DNA from: an uncultured Clostridium sp.
GTDB taxonomy: Bacteria; Bacillota; Clostridia; Lachnospirales; Lachnospiraceae
DNA length: 12,501 nucleotides
NCBI GenBank assembly: GCA_947253885.1
Contig: CAMYAO010000035.1
Span: forward strand, 1-12,501
Direction of reading: 5' to 3'
The position numbers and the translations under genes are program-made. Below, piece by piece: positions 6,224-11,709 of this stretch (position 1 is the first letter of the stretch; each line of letters opens with the position of its first letter). Below the pieces are notes generated by a model. It was not told where the DNA came from. It saw only the letters and a program-made list of their open reading frames with translations, and made no database searches.

Positions 6224-7956
6224 ATTTAATAATTGACGGAAAGAATGTATGTGTTCCGGAGAAGACCACCATTTTGGATGCGGCTGCAAGTGTAGGGATT
6301 GATATTCCGACCTTGTGTTACTTAAAGGACATTAATGAAATCGGAGCCTGTCGTGTCTGTGTGGTTGAGATCGAAGGGTTTGAAAAGCTGTTCACAGCCT
6401 GCAATAATACGGTTGAAGAGGGCATGGTGGTTCATACGACCAGTAAGAAAGCCAGAGAAGCCAGACGTACCAATGTACAGTTGATCTTATCGGAACACAA
6501 TGCGGAATGTACCTATTGTGTAAGAAATCAAAACTGTACACTGCAGAGATTGTCTAAGGATTTAAATACTCAGGGGATTCCTTTTGAAAAAAATATTCCA
6601 AAACAAAAAGGAAATCCGGAGTTTCCTTTGATCCGTGATTATACAAAGTGTATTAAATGCATGAGATGTATACAGGTCTGTGATAAGATACAGGCTTCCA
6701 ATATATGGGACGTTGCTAATACCGGTTCCAGAACAACCGTTGATGTGGCAGGCGGTTTGACATTAGAGACATCAGATTGTGCACTGTGTGGACAGTGTAT
6801 CACACACTGTCCGGTAGGTGCTTTAAAAGAACGTGATGATTTGGACGATATTGTTGCAGCATTGGACGATCCGGAAAAGATTACGATAGTACAGATTGCT
6901 CCTGCTATTCGTACTGCATGGGGAGAGCAATTTGATATGACTCCGGAAGAGGCAAGTATGGAGCGTTTGGCGGCTTCTCTGCACTTTATGGGATTTGATT
7001 ATGTGTTTGATACCAATTTTTCAGCCGATCTTACGATTATGGAAGAGGCAAGTGAGTTCCTCGAGAGAGCACAGCATCCGGAGAATTACGAGTTGCCGAT
7101 GTTTACTTCCTGCTGTCCGGGATGGGTTCGTTATTGTAAGGCGCATTATCCTGAATATATTGACAACCTGTCTACTGCGAAATCACCGGCACAGATGTTT
7201 GGAGCGATGATAAAGAGCTACTACAGTGAAGTGTTAAATGTGGATCCGAAAAATATCTTTTCCATCTCAATCATGCCTTGTGTGGCAAAGAAGCACGAGT
7301 GTGATATTCCGGCAATGAACGACGGATGTGGAGAGCGAGATATAGATGTAGTGTTGACAACAAGAGAACTTGTACGTCTGCTTCGTTCTATGCACATTAA
7401 TCCAAAGAACATGCCGGAAGAAGAACTTGATGAACCGGTTGGGTTCGGCAGCGGTGCCGGAAATATTTTCGGTGCTACCGGAGGAGTTATGGAAGCGGCA
7501 CTTCGCTCCGCATATTATTTTGCAACAGGTGAAAATCCGAATCCGAATGCTTTTGATACGATTCGAGGCATGGACGGATGGAGAGAAAAAACATTTGATC
7601 TGCCAGGAAAGAAATTAAAAATTGCGATCGCCCATGGTCTTGGAAATGCAAATAAGCTTTTGACAGAGATGAAAAAGGGAACGGTTTACTATGACTTTGT
7701 AGAAGTTATGGCCTGTCCGGGCGGTTGTGTAGGAGGAGGCGGACAGCCATTCTATGACGGAAAAGAAATGGCAGAGCATCGTGCGCCGGTACTGTACAAC
7801 TTTGATGCAAAGACAGACTTAAGATTCTCTCATGAAAATCCGTCTATTAAGTTGGCATATGAGGAATATTTAGGTGAACCTCTTTCCGAAAAGGCACATA
7901 AGCTGTTGCATACAGATCACCATTCTTGGAAAATGCCCGGAGAATTAAAGAAATAA
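6217..7956 (+). CDS. hydA: [FeFe]-hydrogenase, CpI-like modular type (group A)
   Basis: A 579-residue cytoplasmic hydrogenase catalysing reversible 2H+ + 2e- to H2. The modules run in the order of Clostridium pasteurianum CpI: plant-type [2Fe-2S] domain (C34, C45, C48, C62), the His-ligated [4Fe-4S] cluster (H94, C98, C101, C107), a two-cluster ferredoxin domain (C145, C148, C151, C155; C188, C191, C194, C198), then the H-cluster domain. All three H-cluster signatures are intact: TSCCPGW with the proton-relay C299 and ligand C300, MPCVAKKHE with C355, and MACPGGCVGGGGQP with C500 and C504. The small-subunit-like tail follows. Catalytic activity is therefore expected, provided that HydEFG maturases, not in this window, exist elsewhere. 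AGGAGG at 6199-6204 lies within the end of the upstream gene, and the starts are coupled by a seven-base overlap. Pairing with a GltD-like protein rather than NuoE/NuoF subunits fits the 'glutamate-synthase-linked' group A2 of HydDB; that subgroup call is from context. Confidence 0.97.
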   Translation: MVNLIIDGKNVCVPEKTTILDAAASVGIDIPTLCYLKDINEIGACRVCVVEIEGFEKLFTACNNTVEEGMVVHTTSKKAREARRTNVQLILSEHNAECTYCVRNQNCTLQRLSKDLNTQGIPFEKNIPKQKGNPEFPLIRDYTKCIKCMRCIQVCDKIQASNIWDVANTGSRTTVDVAGGLTLETSDCALCGQCITHCPVGALKERDDLDDIVAALDDPEKITIVQIAPAIRTAWGEQFDMTPEEASMERLAASLHFMGFDYVFDTNFSADLTIMEEASEFLERAQHPENYELPMFTSCCPGWVRYCKAHYPEYIDNLSTAKSPAQMFGAMIKSYYSEVLNVDPKNIFSISIMPCVAKKHECDIPAMNDGCGERDIDVVLTTRELVRLLRSMHINPKNMPEEELDEPVGFGSGAGNIFGATGGVMEAALRSAYYFATGENPNPNAFDTIRGMDGWREKTFDLPGKKLKIAIAHGLGNANKLLTEMKKGTVYYDFVEVMACPGGCVGGGGQPFYDGKEMAEHRAPVLYNFDAKTDLRFSHENPSIKLAYEEYLGEPLSEKAHKLLHTDHHSWKMPGELKK

Positions 7957-8012
7957 TAAAAAATATCTTATATAAAATTTAGAAAAAATTTATGTAAAGA
8001 GGAAGGGATATC

Positions 8013-8021
8013 TGATATAAT
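8013..8021 (+). promoter_or_regulatory. Extended -10 promoter of a short unit after hydA
   Basis: TGATATAAT is an exact extended -10 (TGnTATAAT). A transcript would begin near 8028 and would contain a strong ribosome binding site (AAAGGAG, 8033-8039), a six-codon ORF and a hairpin. No normal gene follows on this strand before the convergent regulator. Confidence 0.5.
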
Positions 8022-8039
8022 AAGCCCAACTTAAAGGAG

Positions 8040-8060
8040 ATGATGAAACATTTTTTTTAA
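8040..8060 (+). CDS. Six-codon mini-ORF (leader peptide candidate)
   Basis: Directly after AAAGGAG comes ATGATGAAACAT, then a run of T, then TAA, which would encode MMKHFF. The AAAGGAG box is immediately upstream, too close to the first ATG (8040) but usable with the second (8043), so translation is only possible. The stop lies in a run of eight T. A slip that drops one T would open the frame through the downstream hairpin, giving about 40 residues (MMKHFFKTHFSC... to the stop near 8163). I do not recognise the product. It may be a leader peptide, a frameshifted small gene or chance. Confidence 0.25.
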   Translation: MMKHFF

Positions 8061-8090
8061 GACACATTTTTCATGTATCTTTTTCATTAA

Positions 8091-8112
8091 GCCGATGTTC
8101 CTCGACATCGGC
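8091..8112 (+). terminator. Hairpin, possible weak terminator after hydA or the short unit
   Basis: A perfect 8-bp stem, GCCGATGT with ACATCGGC, around the loop TCCTCG. It is followed by TCCCTCTTTA, a weak U-rich tract. No better terminator is visible between the hydA stop and this point, so it may also end the hydrogenase transcript. Confidence 0.5.
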
Positions 8113-8123
8113 TCCCTCTTTAC

Positions 8124-8172
8124 AAAAAAGAAAACGCTCAGGATAAACATGTCATTTTTATCTTGAGCGTTT
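8124..8172 (-). terminator. Intrinsic terminator of the XRE regulator gene
   Basis: The arms at 8132-8147 and 8157-8172 form a 16-bp stem with a single non-Watson-Crick position. On the minus strand the stem starts at the regulator's stop codon and ends with TTTTCTTTTTT, a classic U tract. Confidence 0.85.
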
Positions 8173-8485
8173 ATTTCTTATGTAAATGAAGTATCATACT
8201 TCGAATCAGGTCTTTTTCACCTTCATCTAACTGAACATAATAGTCCATAATCTTCAGGTCTTTTTGCTCAATTGGGTAGAGCTCTTCGTCTTCTTTCAGA
8301 AAGAATTGAGACAGTGAAATATTAAAAGTATCACAGATGGTTTCCAGAGTGTGAATGCTGGGTTGTGTGTGCCGAGTTCTCAAATTGGTAATGGTTGTAA
8401 TCGGAAGATCAGCATCCTTAGAAAGTCGGTATTCTGTTATTCCATTTTCTTTCATCATAGACAAGATTTTCTTGCTTGCATCCAT
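8171..8485 (-). CDS. XRE/Cro-C1 family helix-turn-helix transcriptional regulator
   Basis: A 104-residue DNA-binding protein. Residues 5-61 form a standard XRE helix-turn-helix: ILSMMKENGITEYRLSKDAD, then LPITTITNLRTRHTQPSIHT with the recognition helix, then LETICDTFNISLSQFF, the typical fifth-helix ending. The remaining 40 residues are helical and charged and resemble short regulators of this family that end shortly after the DNA-binding domain; no ligand or peptidase domain is present. A ribosome binding site (AGAAAGG) lies seven to eight bases before the ATG. The gene is divergent from the butyrate-kinase-like gene, with a 210-base shared upstream region, so local control of itself or that gene is possible. 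Its target and signal are unknown. Single-gene unit with a strong terminator. Confidence 0.9.
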   Translation of the reverse strand: MDASKKILSMMKENGITEYRLSKDADLPITTITNLRTRHTQPSIHTLETICDTFNISLSQFFLKEDEELYPIEQKDLKIMDYYVQLDEGEKDLIRSMILHLHKK

Positions 8486-8623
8486 AGTTATCCCTTTCTA
8501 CTAAGCTTGGTGTAGTATAGTTCTATTGTAAAGGGGAGTCATTTTATAAGATAGACAAAATTTAAGATAGAAAACAAACTTAAAAGAGATATAATTGTGC
8601 AATATATATTATGCAAGAAAATA

Positions 8624-8653
8624 TTGTGGAATGACTAAGTAGTGTGATAGAAT
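8624..8653 (+). promoter_or_regulatory. Candidate promoter of the butyrate-kinase-like gene
   Basis: TTGTGG (8624-8629), an 18-base spacer, then TAGAAT (8648-8653) preceded by TG at the extended -10 position. Transcription would start near 8660, leaving a leader of about 36 bases. A second TATAAT at 8590-8595 has no good -35 box. Confidence 0.45.
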
Positions 8654-8695
8654 GAACACAAATAAAGTATCAGATTGATTGGGGGCATATTATAG

Positions 8696-9583
8696 ATGGA
8701 AAAATTATTAATATTAAATTCCGGTTCCACTTCCACAAAGATTGCATATTATGAAGATGAAAAGCAGATATTTGTAGAATCAATTTCACATTCGGCAGAT
8801 GAGATTGCGAAATACAATCTGATTGTAGATCAGTTTGAATTTCGTTCGAAGATGATTTTAGAAGTAATGGAACAAAAGGGAATAAAAGCAGATGACTTGA
8901 CAGCCGTTGTGGCAAGAGGCGGATTATTGCCTCCGATCAAGGCGGGAGCTTATCGTGTAAATGACGATATGGTATGGCAGTTAAAGAATAAACCGGTTAT
9001 GGAACATGCTTCCAATCTGGGGACGGTAATTGCGGACTCCATTGCAAAGCCTTTGAGAATACCGGCGTTTATTTACGATGGAGTAACAGTGGACGAGATG
9101 TTGCCAATTCTGAAAGTAATGGGGTTAAAGGAAATTGAACGAAAGGGGATCGGTCATAATCTGAATACCCGTGCCGCTGCGATAAAATATGTGAAAGAGC
9201 ATGATAAAGAATATAAAGATTGTAAGCTGGTGGTAGTACATCTGGGAGGAGGAATTTCTGTAACACTCCAATACGGTGGAAGGATTGCCGATATTATTGA
9301 TGATGAGGATGATCCGTTTGCTCCGGAACGTGCCGGCAGAATGCCGAATGAAGAGCTGGTCAACTATATGGCGGATTCGGTAATATCCTACAAAGATATG
9401 TTAAAGAAATTAAAGAAACAAGGCGGACTTGTGGCATATTTCAGAGTAAATGACAGTCGTGAAATCGAGAAAATGATAGAAGCCGAGAATAAAGAAGCGA
9501 AATTTATCTATGATGCTATGGCAATGAATGTGGCACGTTGTGTCGGAGAAGAAGAAGCACATATTTTTCAGAAAGCAAACTAA
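8696..9583 (+). CDS. buk: Butyrate kinase-like protein with apparent internal C-terminal deletion
   Basis: A member of the acetate/butyrate kinase family, whose active members turn butyryl phosphate and ADP into butyrate and ATP, the last step of one butyrate pathway. The N-terminal LILNSGSTSTKIA (phosphate loop), ARGGLLPPI, HASNLG, VDEM, GHNLNTRA (His154), HLGGGISV at 182-189 and PFAPERAG at 207-214 all align with family motifs. The protein has 295 residues against about 355 for butyrate kinases. Similarity holds to YDAMAMNVARCVG (about 272-284), then jumps to GEEEAHIFQ, which resembles the extreme C-terminus of the family (RGEEKAKEY in C. acetobutylicum Buk). About 60 residues, including the conserved LTGG nucleotide-binding segment, are missing without loss of frame. 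Several motifs are also divergent, for example DDEDDPFAPER where DGEGPFSPER is usual. No ptb gene is adjacent. Probably inactive or a repurposed paralogue. The ribosome binding site is weak (GGGGG, ten bases upstream). Confidence 0.8.
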   Translation: MEKLLILNSGSTSTKIAYYEDEKQIFVESISHSADEIAKYNLIVDQFEFRSKMILEVMEQKGIKADDLTAVVARGGLLPPIKAGAYRVNDDMVWQLKNKPVMEHASNLGTVIADSIAKPLRIPAFIYDGVTVDEMLPILKVMGLKEIERKGIGHNLNTRAAAIKYVKEHDKEYKDCKLVVVHLGGGISVTLQYGGRIADIIDDEDDPFAPERAGRMPNEELVNYMADSVISYKDMLKKLKKQGGLVAYFRVNDSREIEKMIEAENKEAKFIYDAMAMNVARCVGEEEAHIFQKAN

Positions 9584-9617
9584 ATGTTAACTGTAAATTT
9601 AAATTAAAGGTTGACAA
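9584..9617 (+). promoter_or_regulatory. Candidate BirA operator upstream of bioY
   Basis: ATGTTAACT (9584-9592) and GGTTGACAA (9609-9617) are separated by 16 bases. They match the known BirA half-sites WTGTWAACY and RGTTWACAW with one mismatch, and the spacing equals that of the E. coli bio operator. The right half overlaps the -35 box of the next promoter, an arrangement suited to biotin-dependent repression. Confidence 0.65.
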
Positions 9618-9639
9618 TTAAAACGCAATCGAATATATT
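9611..9639 (+). promoter_or_regulatory. Promoter, probably of bioY
   Basis: TTGACA (9611-9616, full consensus), a 17-base spacer and TATATT (9634-9639). Transcription would begin near 9646, about 100 bases before the chosen bioY start. Confidence 0.65.
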
Positions 9640-9676
9640 AAAAAAGGTGATCTTATAACCAAAGATCATCTTTTTT
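9640..9676 (+). terminator. Terminator-like hairpin between buk-like gene and bioY
   Basis: AAAAAAGGTGATCTT pairs with AAGATCATCTTTTTT (one G-U pair) around a seven-base loop. The A-stem-T form suits a terminator of the upstream kinase-like gene, in both directions. It directly follows the bioY promoter, so a bioY transcript would begin inside the first arm and carry a 5' hairpin. Confidence 0.7.
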
Positions 9677-9747
9677 GTTGCGGTATCCTTCCGGACAGAT
9701 TAGAACAATTTATGACAGCACTTTTAGAAATGTGGGGAACTTTACTT

Positions 9748-10290
9748 ATGGAAACAAGAAAATTTTCAACAATGGAATTGGTAACAATGGCATTATTAGC
9801 TGCACTGTTGTGTGTTTCTTCGTACATCTCGGTTCGATTGCCGTTTTCAGCGGTACCGATCACGGCACAGAGTATCATTGTAAATATGATTGCATTGATG
9901 CTGGCACCAAAGAAAGCGGGACTTACAATTGTGGTGTGGATTTTACTGGGATGTATCGGATTGCCGGTTTTTTCAAACGGTCAGAGCGGGATTGGTGTTT
10001 TGGCGGGGCCGACCGGCGGATATATCATCGGATATCTTGTGGCGGCAATCTTGATTTCTTTACTGCGTCACAATCAGAATAAGACAATTAGAAATCTTAT
10101 AGTAACAATTGCGGTTGGAATTCCGGTTATCTATCTGTTGGGAGCAGTCAGAATGGCAGCAGTTGTACATGTGGGATGGAAAACAGCGATTGCAACCGGT
10201 GTGCTTCCGTTTATTGTCGGAGATATTTTAAAGTGTGTGATTGCAGTTTATTTAGTAAAACCGATCTATCGCTTTGTGCATCCGGAATAA
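9748..10290 (+). CDS. bioY: Biotin transporter BioY (ECF S component)
   Basis: A 180-residue integral membrane protein with about six hydrophobic segments, the substrate-binding S component that captures biotin for import, either alone or with the shared EcfAAT energising module, which is not in this window. Family hallmarks are visible: RLPFSAVPITAQS near the N-terminus, GLPVFSNGQSGIGVLAGPTG followed by GYIIGY (the GPTGGY signature), RMAAVVHVGW, and GDILKCVIA near the C-terminus. I chose the ATG at 9748, giving METRKFSTMEL, because GGGGAA lies about ten bases upstream. The in-frame ATG at 9712 has no ribosome binding site and would add 12 residues of non-family sequence. A BirA-like operator and promoter at 9584-9639 suggest repression when biotin is plentiful. 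No other biotin genes are adjacent. Confidence 0.95.
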   Translation: METRKFSTMELVTMALLAALLCVSSYISVRLPFSAVPITAQSIIVNMIALMLAPKKAGLTIVVWILLGCIGLPVFSNGQSGIGVLAGPTGGYIIGYLVAAILISLLRHNQNKTIRNLIVTIAVGIPVIYLLGAVRMAAVVHVGWKTAIATGVLPFIVGDILKCVIAVYLVKPIYRFVHPE

Positions 10291-10435
10291 AATTAAGAAA
10301 CTCTTAAGAAACATATCATATTTTTCATAAGAATTTATTGTTACTATTGGTTCAGATGTATTTTCTGTTTGTCGAGGGGGCAGACAGCGATACTGAATTT
10401 GAATGGATATGTGGAAAAAAGTGTCGAAAAACACG

Positions 10436-10467
10436 AGAAAACCTTAGCTGCTCAGCTAGGGTTTTCT
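10436..10467 (+). terminator. Hairpin downstream of bioY
   Basis: A 14-bp stem with one G-U pair: AGAAAACCTTAGCT and AGCTAGGGTTTTCT around the loop GCTC. The 3' arm itself is T-rich (GGTTTTCTGTCG). It is probably the bioY terminator, though 145 bases from its stop. Bases 10291-10435 hold no recognisable gene. Confidence 0.6.
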
Positions 10468-10490
10468 GTCGTTATAGGAATAAAAGGGAG

Positions 10491-10523
10491 TATGGAATGC
10501 CGCTTGCGGTTTTCCATATTTTT
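10491..10523 (+). terminator. Second plus-strand terminator after bioY
   Basis: TATGGAATGCCGC pairs with GCGGTTTTCCATA around TT, with two central mismatches, and is followed by TTTTTG. It is a back-up terminator facing the convergent ferredoxin gene. Confidence 0.6.
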
Positions 10524-10527
10524 GTAG

Positions 10528-10557
10528 AAAAAAAACCGTATACCAAAAGGTATACGG
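10528..10557 (-). terminator. Intrinsic terminator of the ferredoxin gene
   Basis: A perfect 9-bp stem CCGTATACC / GGTATACGG with a four-base loop. On the minus strand it is followed by eight T (10535-10528), and lies 16 bases after the ferredoxin stop. Confidence 0.92.
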
Positions 10558-10573
10558 TCATCTTACGAAAATC

Positions 10574-10744
10574 TTATTCTGCAGAAATTGCGCCTACAGG
10601 ACATTCGCCTTCGCAAGCAGCACAATCGATGCAAGCATCAGCGTCGATAACGTAGATGCTATCGCCTTCGCTGATAGCATCTACTGGACATGCCCCTGTA
10701 CAAGTACCACAACTAATGCAATCTGCTGAAATAACTCTTGCCAT
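10574..10744 (-). CDS. 2[4Fe-4S] clostridial-type ferredoxin
   Basis: A 56-residue electron carrier encoded by 57 codons including the stop. The protein starts MARVISADCISCGTC and ends CPVGAISAE. Two complete CxxCxxCxxxCP motifs bind the two clusters: C9, C12, C15, C19 and C38, C41, C44, C48. Length and pseudo-twofold symmetry are those of clostridial bacterial ferredoxins, low-potential cytoplasmic carriers used by hydrogenase, pyruvate:ferredoxin oxidoreductase and butyryl-CoA dehydrogenase/Etf. GGAGG lies about nine bases before the ATG, and a good promoter and terminator flank it, so it is monocistronic. It is a plausible partner of the hydrogenase in this window, but they are not in one operon. 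A perfect 12-bp inverted repeat lies inside the coding sequence (listed separately). Confidence 0.97.
   Translation of the reverse strand: MARVISADCISCGTCTGACPVDAISEGDSIYVIDADACIDCAACEGECPVGAISAE
10652..10684. repeat. Perfect 12-bp inverted repeat inside the ferredoxin gene
   Basis: GTAGATGCTATC (10652-10663) is the exact reverse complement of GATAGCATCTAC (10673-10684), with a nine-base loop. In the mRNA it would form a strong hairpin over the codons for VDAISEGDSIY, between the two cluster-binding halves. Confidence 0.85.
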
Positions 10745-10797
10745 TTTAAATTCCTCCTAAAAAATAAGTGTTGATTTTGCTTTCGCTTTATTTAAGT

Positions 10798-10826
10798 ATA
10801 ATAATACAAGAAATGTCTGAATGCAA
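10798..10826 (-). promoter_or_regulatory. Promoter of the ferredoxin gene
   Basis: On the minus strand TTGCAT (10826-10821), a 17-base spacer and TATTAT (10803-10798). Transcription would start near 10791, giving a leader of about 46 bases with a strong GGAGG ribosome binding site. Confidence 0.6.
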
Positions 10827-10857
10827 GGGGTTTACGGCTGTAAATGTGATTTAAATA

Positions 10858-10866
10858 TGGTACAAT
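10858..10866 (+). promoter_or_regulatory. Extended -10 promoter of the thioesterase gene
   Basis: TGGTACAAT is an extended -10 (TGnTACAAT), about 36 bases before the thioesterase ATG. No convincing -35 box is present, as is common with extended -10 promoters. Confidence 0.5.
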
Positions 10867-10902
10867 TGGAGTAGTTTTGACAAACATAGAAAGGCAAAAG
10901 TA

Positions 10903-11352
10903 ATGAAAGTAGTGGTAGAAGATTATATTCACAGAGTACAGTATTATGAGACGGACGGTATGCGAATCGCTCATCATTCTAATTATATTCGTTGGATGGA
11001 AGAAGCACGAATGGATTTTTTGGAACAGGTGGGATTGGCCTACGATCAGTTGGAGGAGAGAAATTTACAATTTCCCGTATTATCGGCAAGCTGTGAATAT
11101 AAACAGGCGGTTCGCTTTGGTGATAAGGTTCGGATTCATTTGGAATTAGAATGGTTTACGGGATTGCGTTATAATGTTCGCTATCGGATTACTGATTCGG
11201 ATCAGTCTATTTTGCATGCAGTAGGGGAAACGACTCATTGTTTTGTGGATCAAAATCTGAAACCGGTCGTAGTAAAGAGATATGCTCCGGATCTGTATGA
11301 GTTCTTTTGTGACAATGCTCCATTACGAAAGCCTCCCAGATTGCATAATTAA
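10903..11352 (+). CDS. Hotdog-fold acyl-CoA thioesterase (YbgC/FcbC, 4HBT family)
   Basis: A 149-residue cytoplasmic thioesterase that would hydrolyse an acyl-CoA; members act on short-chain or aromatic acyl-CoA, and the substrate can not be told here. Residues 12-36 carry the family signature VQYYETDGMRIAHHSNYIRW followed by MEEAR, matching the consensus Y-x-D/E-T-D-x-x-x-x-x-H-x-x-Y-x-x-W-x-E-x-A-R, with Asp18 in the usual catalytic position. The rest is the expected mix of beta strands: GDKVRIHLELEWFTGLRYNV and TTHCFVDQNLKPVVV. The length is normal. AGAAAGG lies about eight bases before the ATG. The family consensus often has D-T-D-x-x-G-V-V; here GMRIAHH replaces it, as in many clostridial members. 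Its own promoter precedes it; the DUF1858 gene follows after 71 bases with a separate promoter. Confidence 0.9.
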   Translation: MKVVVEDYIHRVQYYETDGMRIAHHSNYIRWMEEARMDFLEQVGLAYDQLEERNLQFPVLSASCEYKQAVRFGDKVRIHLELEWFTGLRYNVRYRITDSDQSILHAVGETTHCFVDQNLKPVVVKRYAPDLYEFFCDNAPLRKPPRLHN

Positions 11353-11369
11353 ATAAAAGCGATTATAAT
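11341..11369 (+). promoter_or_regulatory. Promoter of the DUF1858 gene, overlapping the thioesterase 3' end
   Basis: TTGCAT (11341-11346), a 17-base spacer and TATAAT (11364-11369). The -35 box lies within the last codons of the thioesterase gene. The leader of about 47 bases (from 11376) can fold an imperfect hairpin around GAAA at 11383-11386. Confidence 0.6.
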
Positions 11370-11423
11370 AGGATGGTATCTCGAAAGAGAGGTATTATTC
11401 TATAATATAAAGGAGGAATAATA

Positions 11424-11630
11424 ATGGCAACACCACATGTTGAAAGAACAACTATGATCGGCGAGTTATTGCGTATTGATCAGAATGTAGCACCGATCCT
11501 TATGGAAATCGGTATGCATTGTTTAGGTTGTCCTTCATCTCAGATGGAGACAATCGAAGAAGCTGCTATGGTTCATGGTATTAATCCGGATGATTTAGTA
11601 CAACGTATTAATGATTTTTTGGCTCAGTAA
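11424..11630 (+). CDS. DUF1858 domain protein (small CxxC protein)
   Basis: A 68-residue cytoplasmic protein consisting only of a DUF1858 domain, the small helical domain also found at the N-terminus of ScdA/RIC-like and hybrid-cluster-related proteins in anaerobes. The sequence begins with MIGELLRIDQNVAPILMEIG and then carries MHCLGCPSS, the conserved CxxC (C34 and C37), followed by a helical ETIEEAAMVHGI tail typical of the family. A metal, iron-sulfur or disulfide role is suggested for relatives but not established. AAAGGAGG lies about eight bases before the ATG, indicating high translation. A perfect bidirectional terminator follows, and a separate promoter precedes, so it is probably expressed on its own as well as by read-through from the thioesterase gene. 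Confidence 0.9.
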   Translation: MATPHVERTTMIGELLRIDQNVAPILMEIGMHCLGCPSSQMETIEEAAMVHGINPDDLVQRINDFLAQ

Positions 11631-11661
11631 GTGAATAGATATTGACCCTGCTGGTTAGACA

Positions 11662-11705
11662 AAAGAGGCTGTAAAGAAATCCTGTTATTTCTTTACAGCC
11701 TCTTT
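11662..11705. terminator. Bidirectional terminator between the DUF1858 gene and mecA
   Basis: A perfect 19-bp inverted repeat (arms 11662-11680 and 11687-11705, loop CCTGTT) begins AAAGAGGCTG and ends CAGCCTCTTT. It lies between two convergent genes, four bases after the mecA stop on the minus strand. The tracts of A and T at the ends suit termination in both directions. Confidence 0.9.
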
Positions 11706-11709
11706 GATA

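Noticed and set aside
9712..9747. Upstream ATG as the bioY start
   Set aside because: No ribosome binding site precedes it, and the 12 added residues do not look like the BioY N-terminus; the ATG at 9748 is better placed.
10338..10655. 105-codon plus-strand ORF after bioY
   Set aside because: It runs through three hairpins and antisense to the ferredoxin gene, has no recognisable domain and no ribosome binding site.
11401..11406. TATAAT just before the DUF1858 ribosome binding site as the promoter
   Set aside because: Transcription would begin within or after the ribosome binding site; the upstream TTGCAT-17-TATAAT is far better placed.
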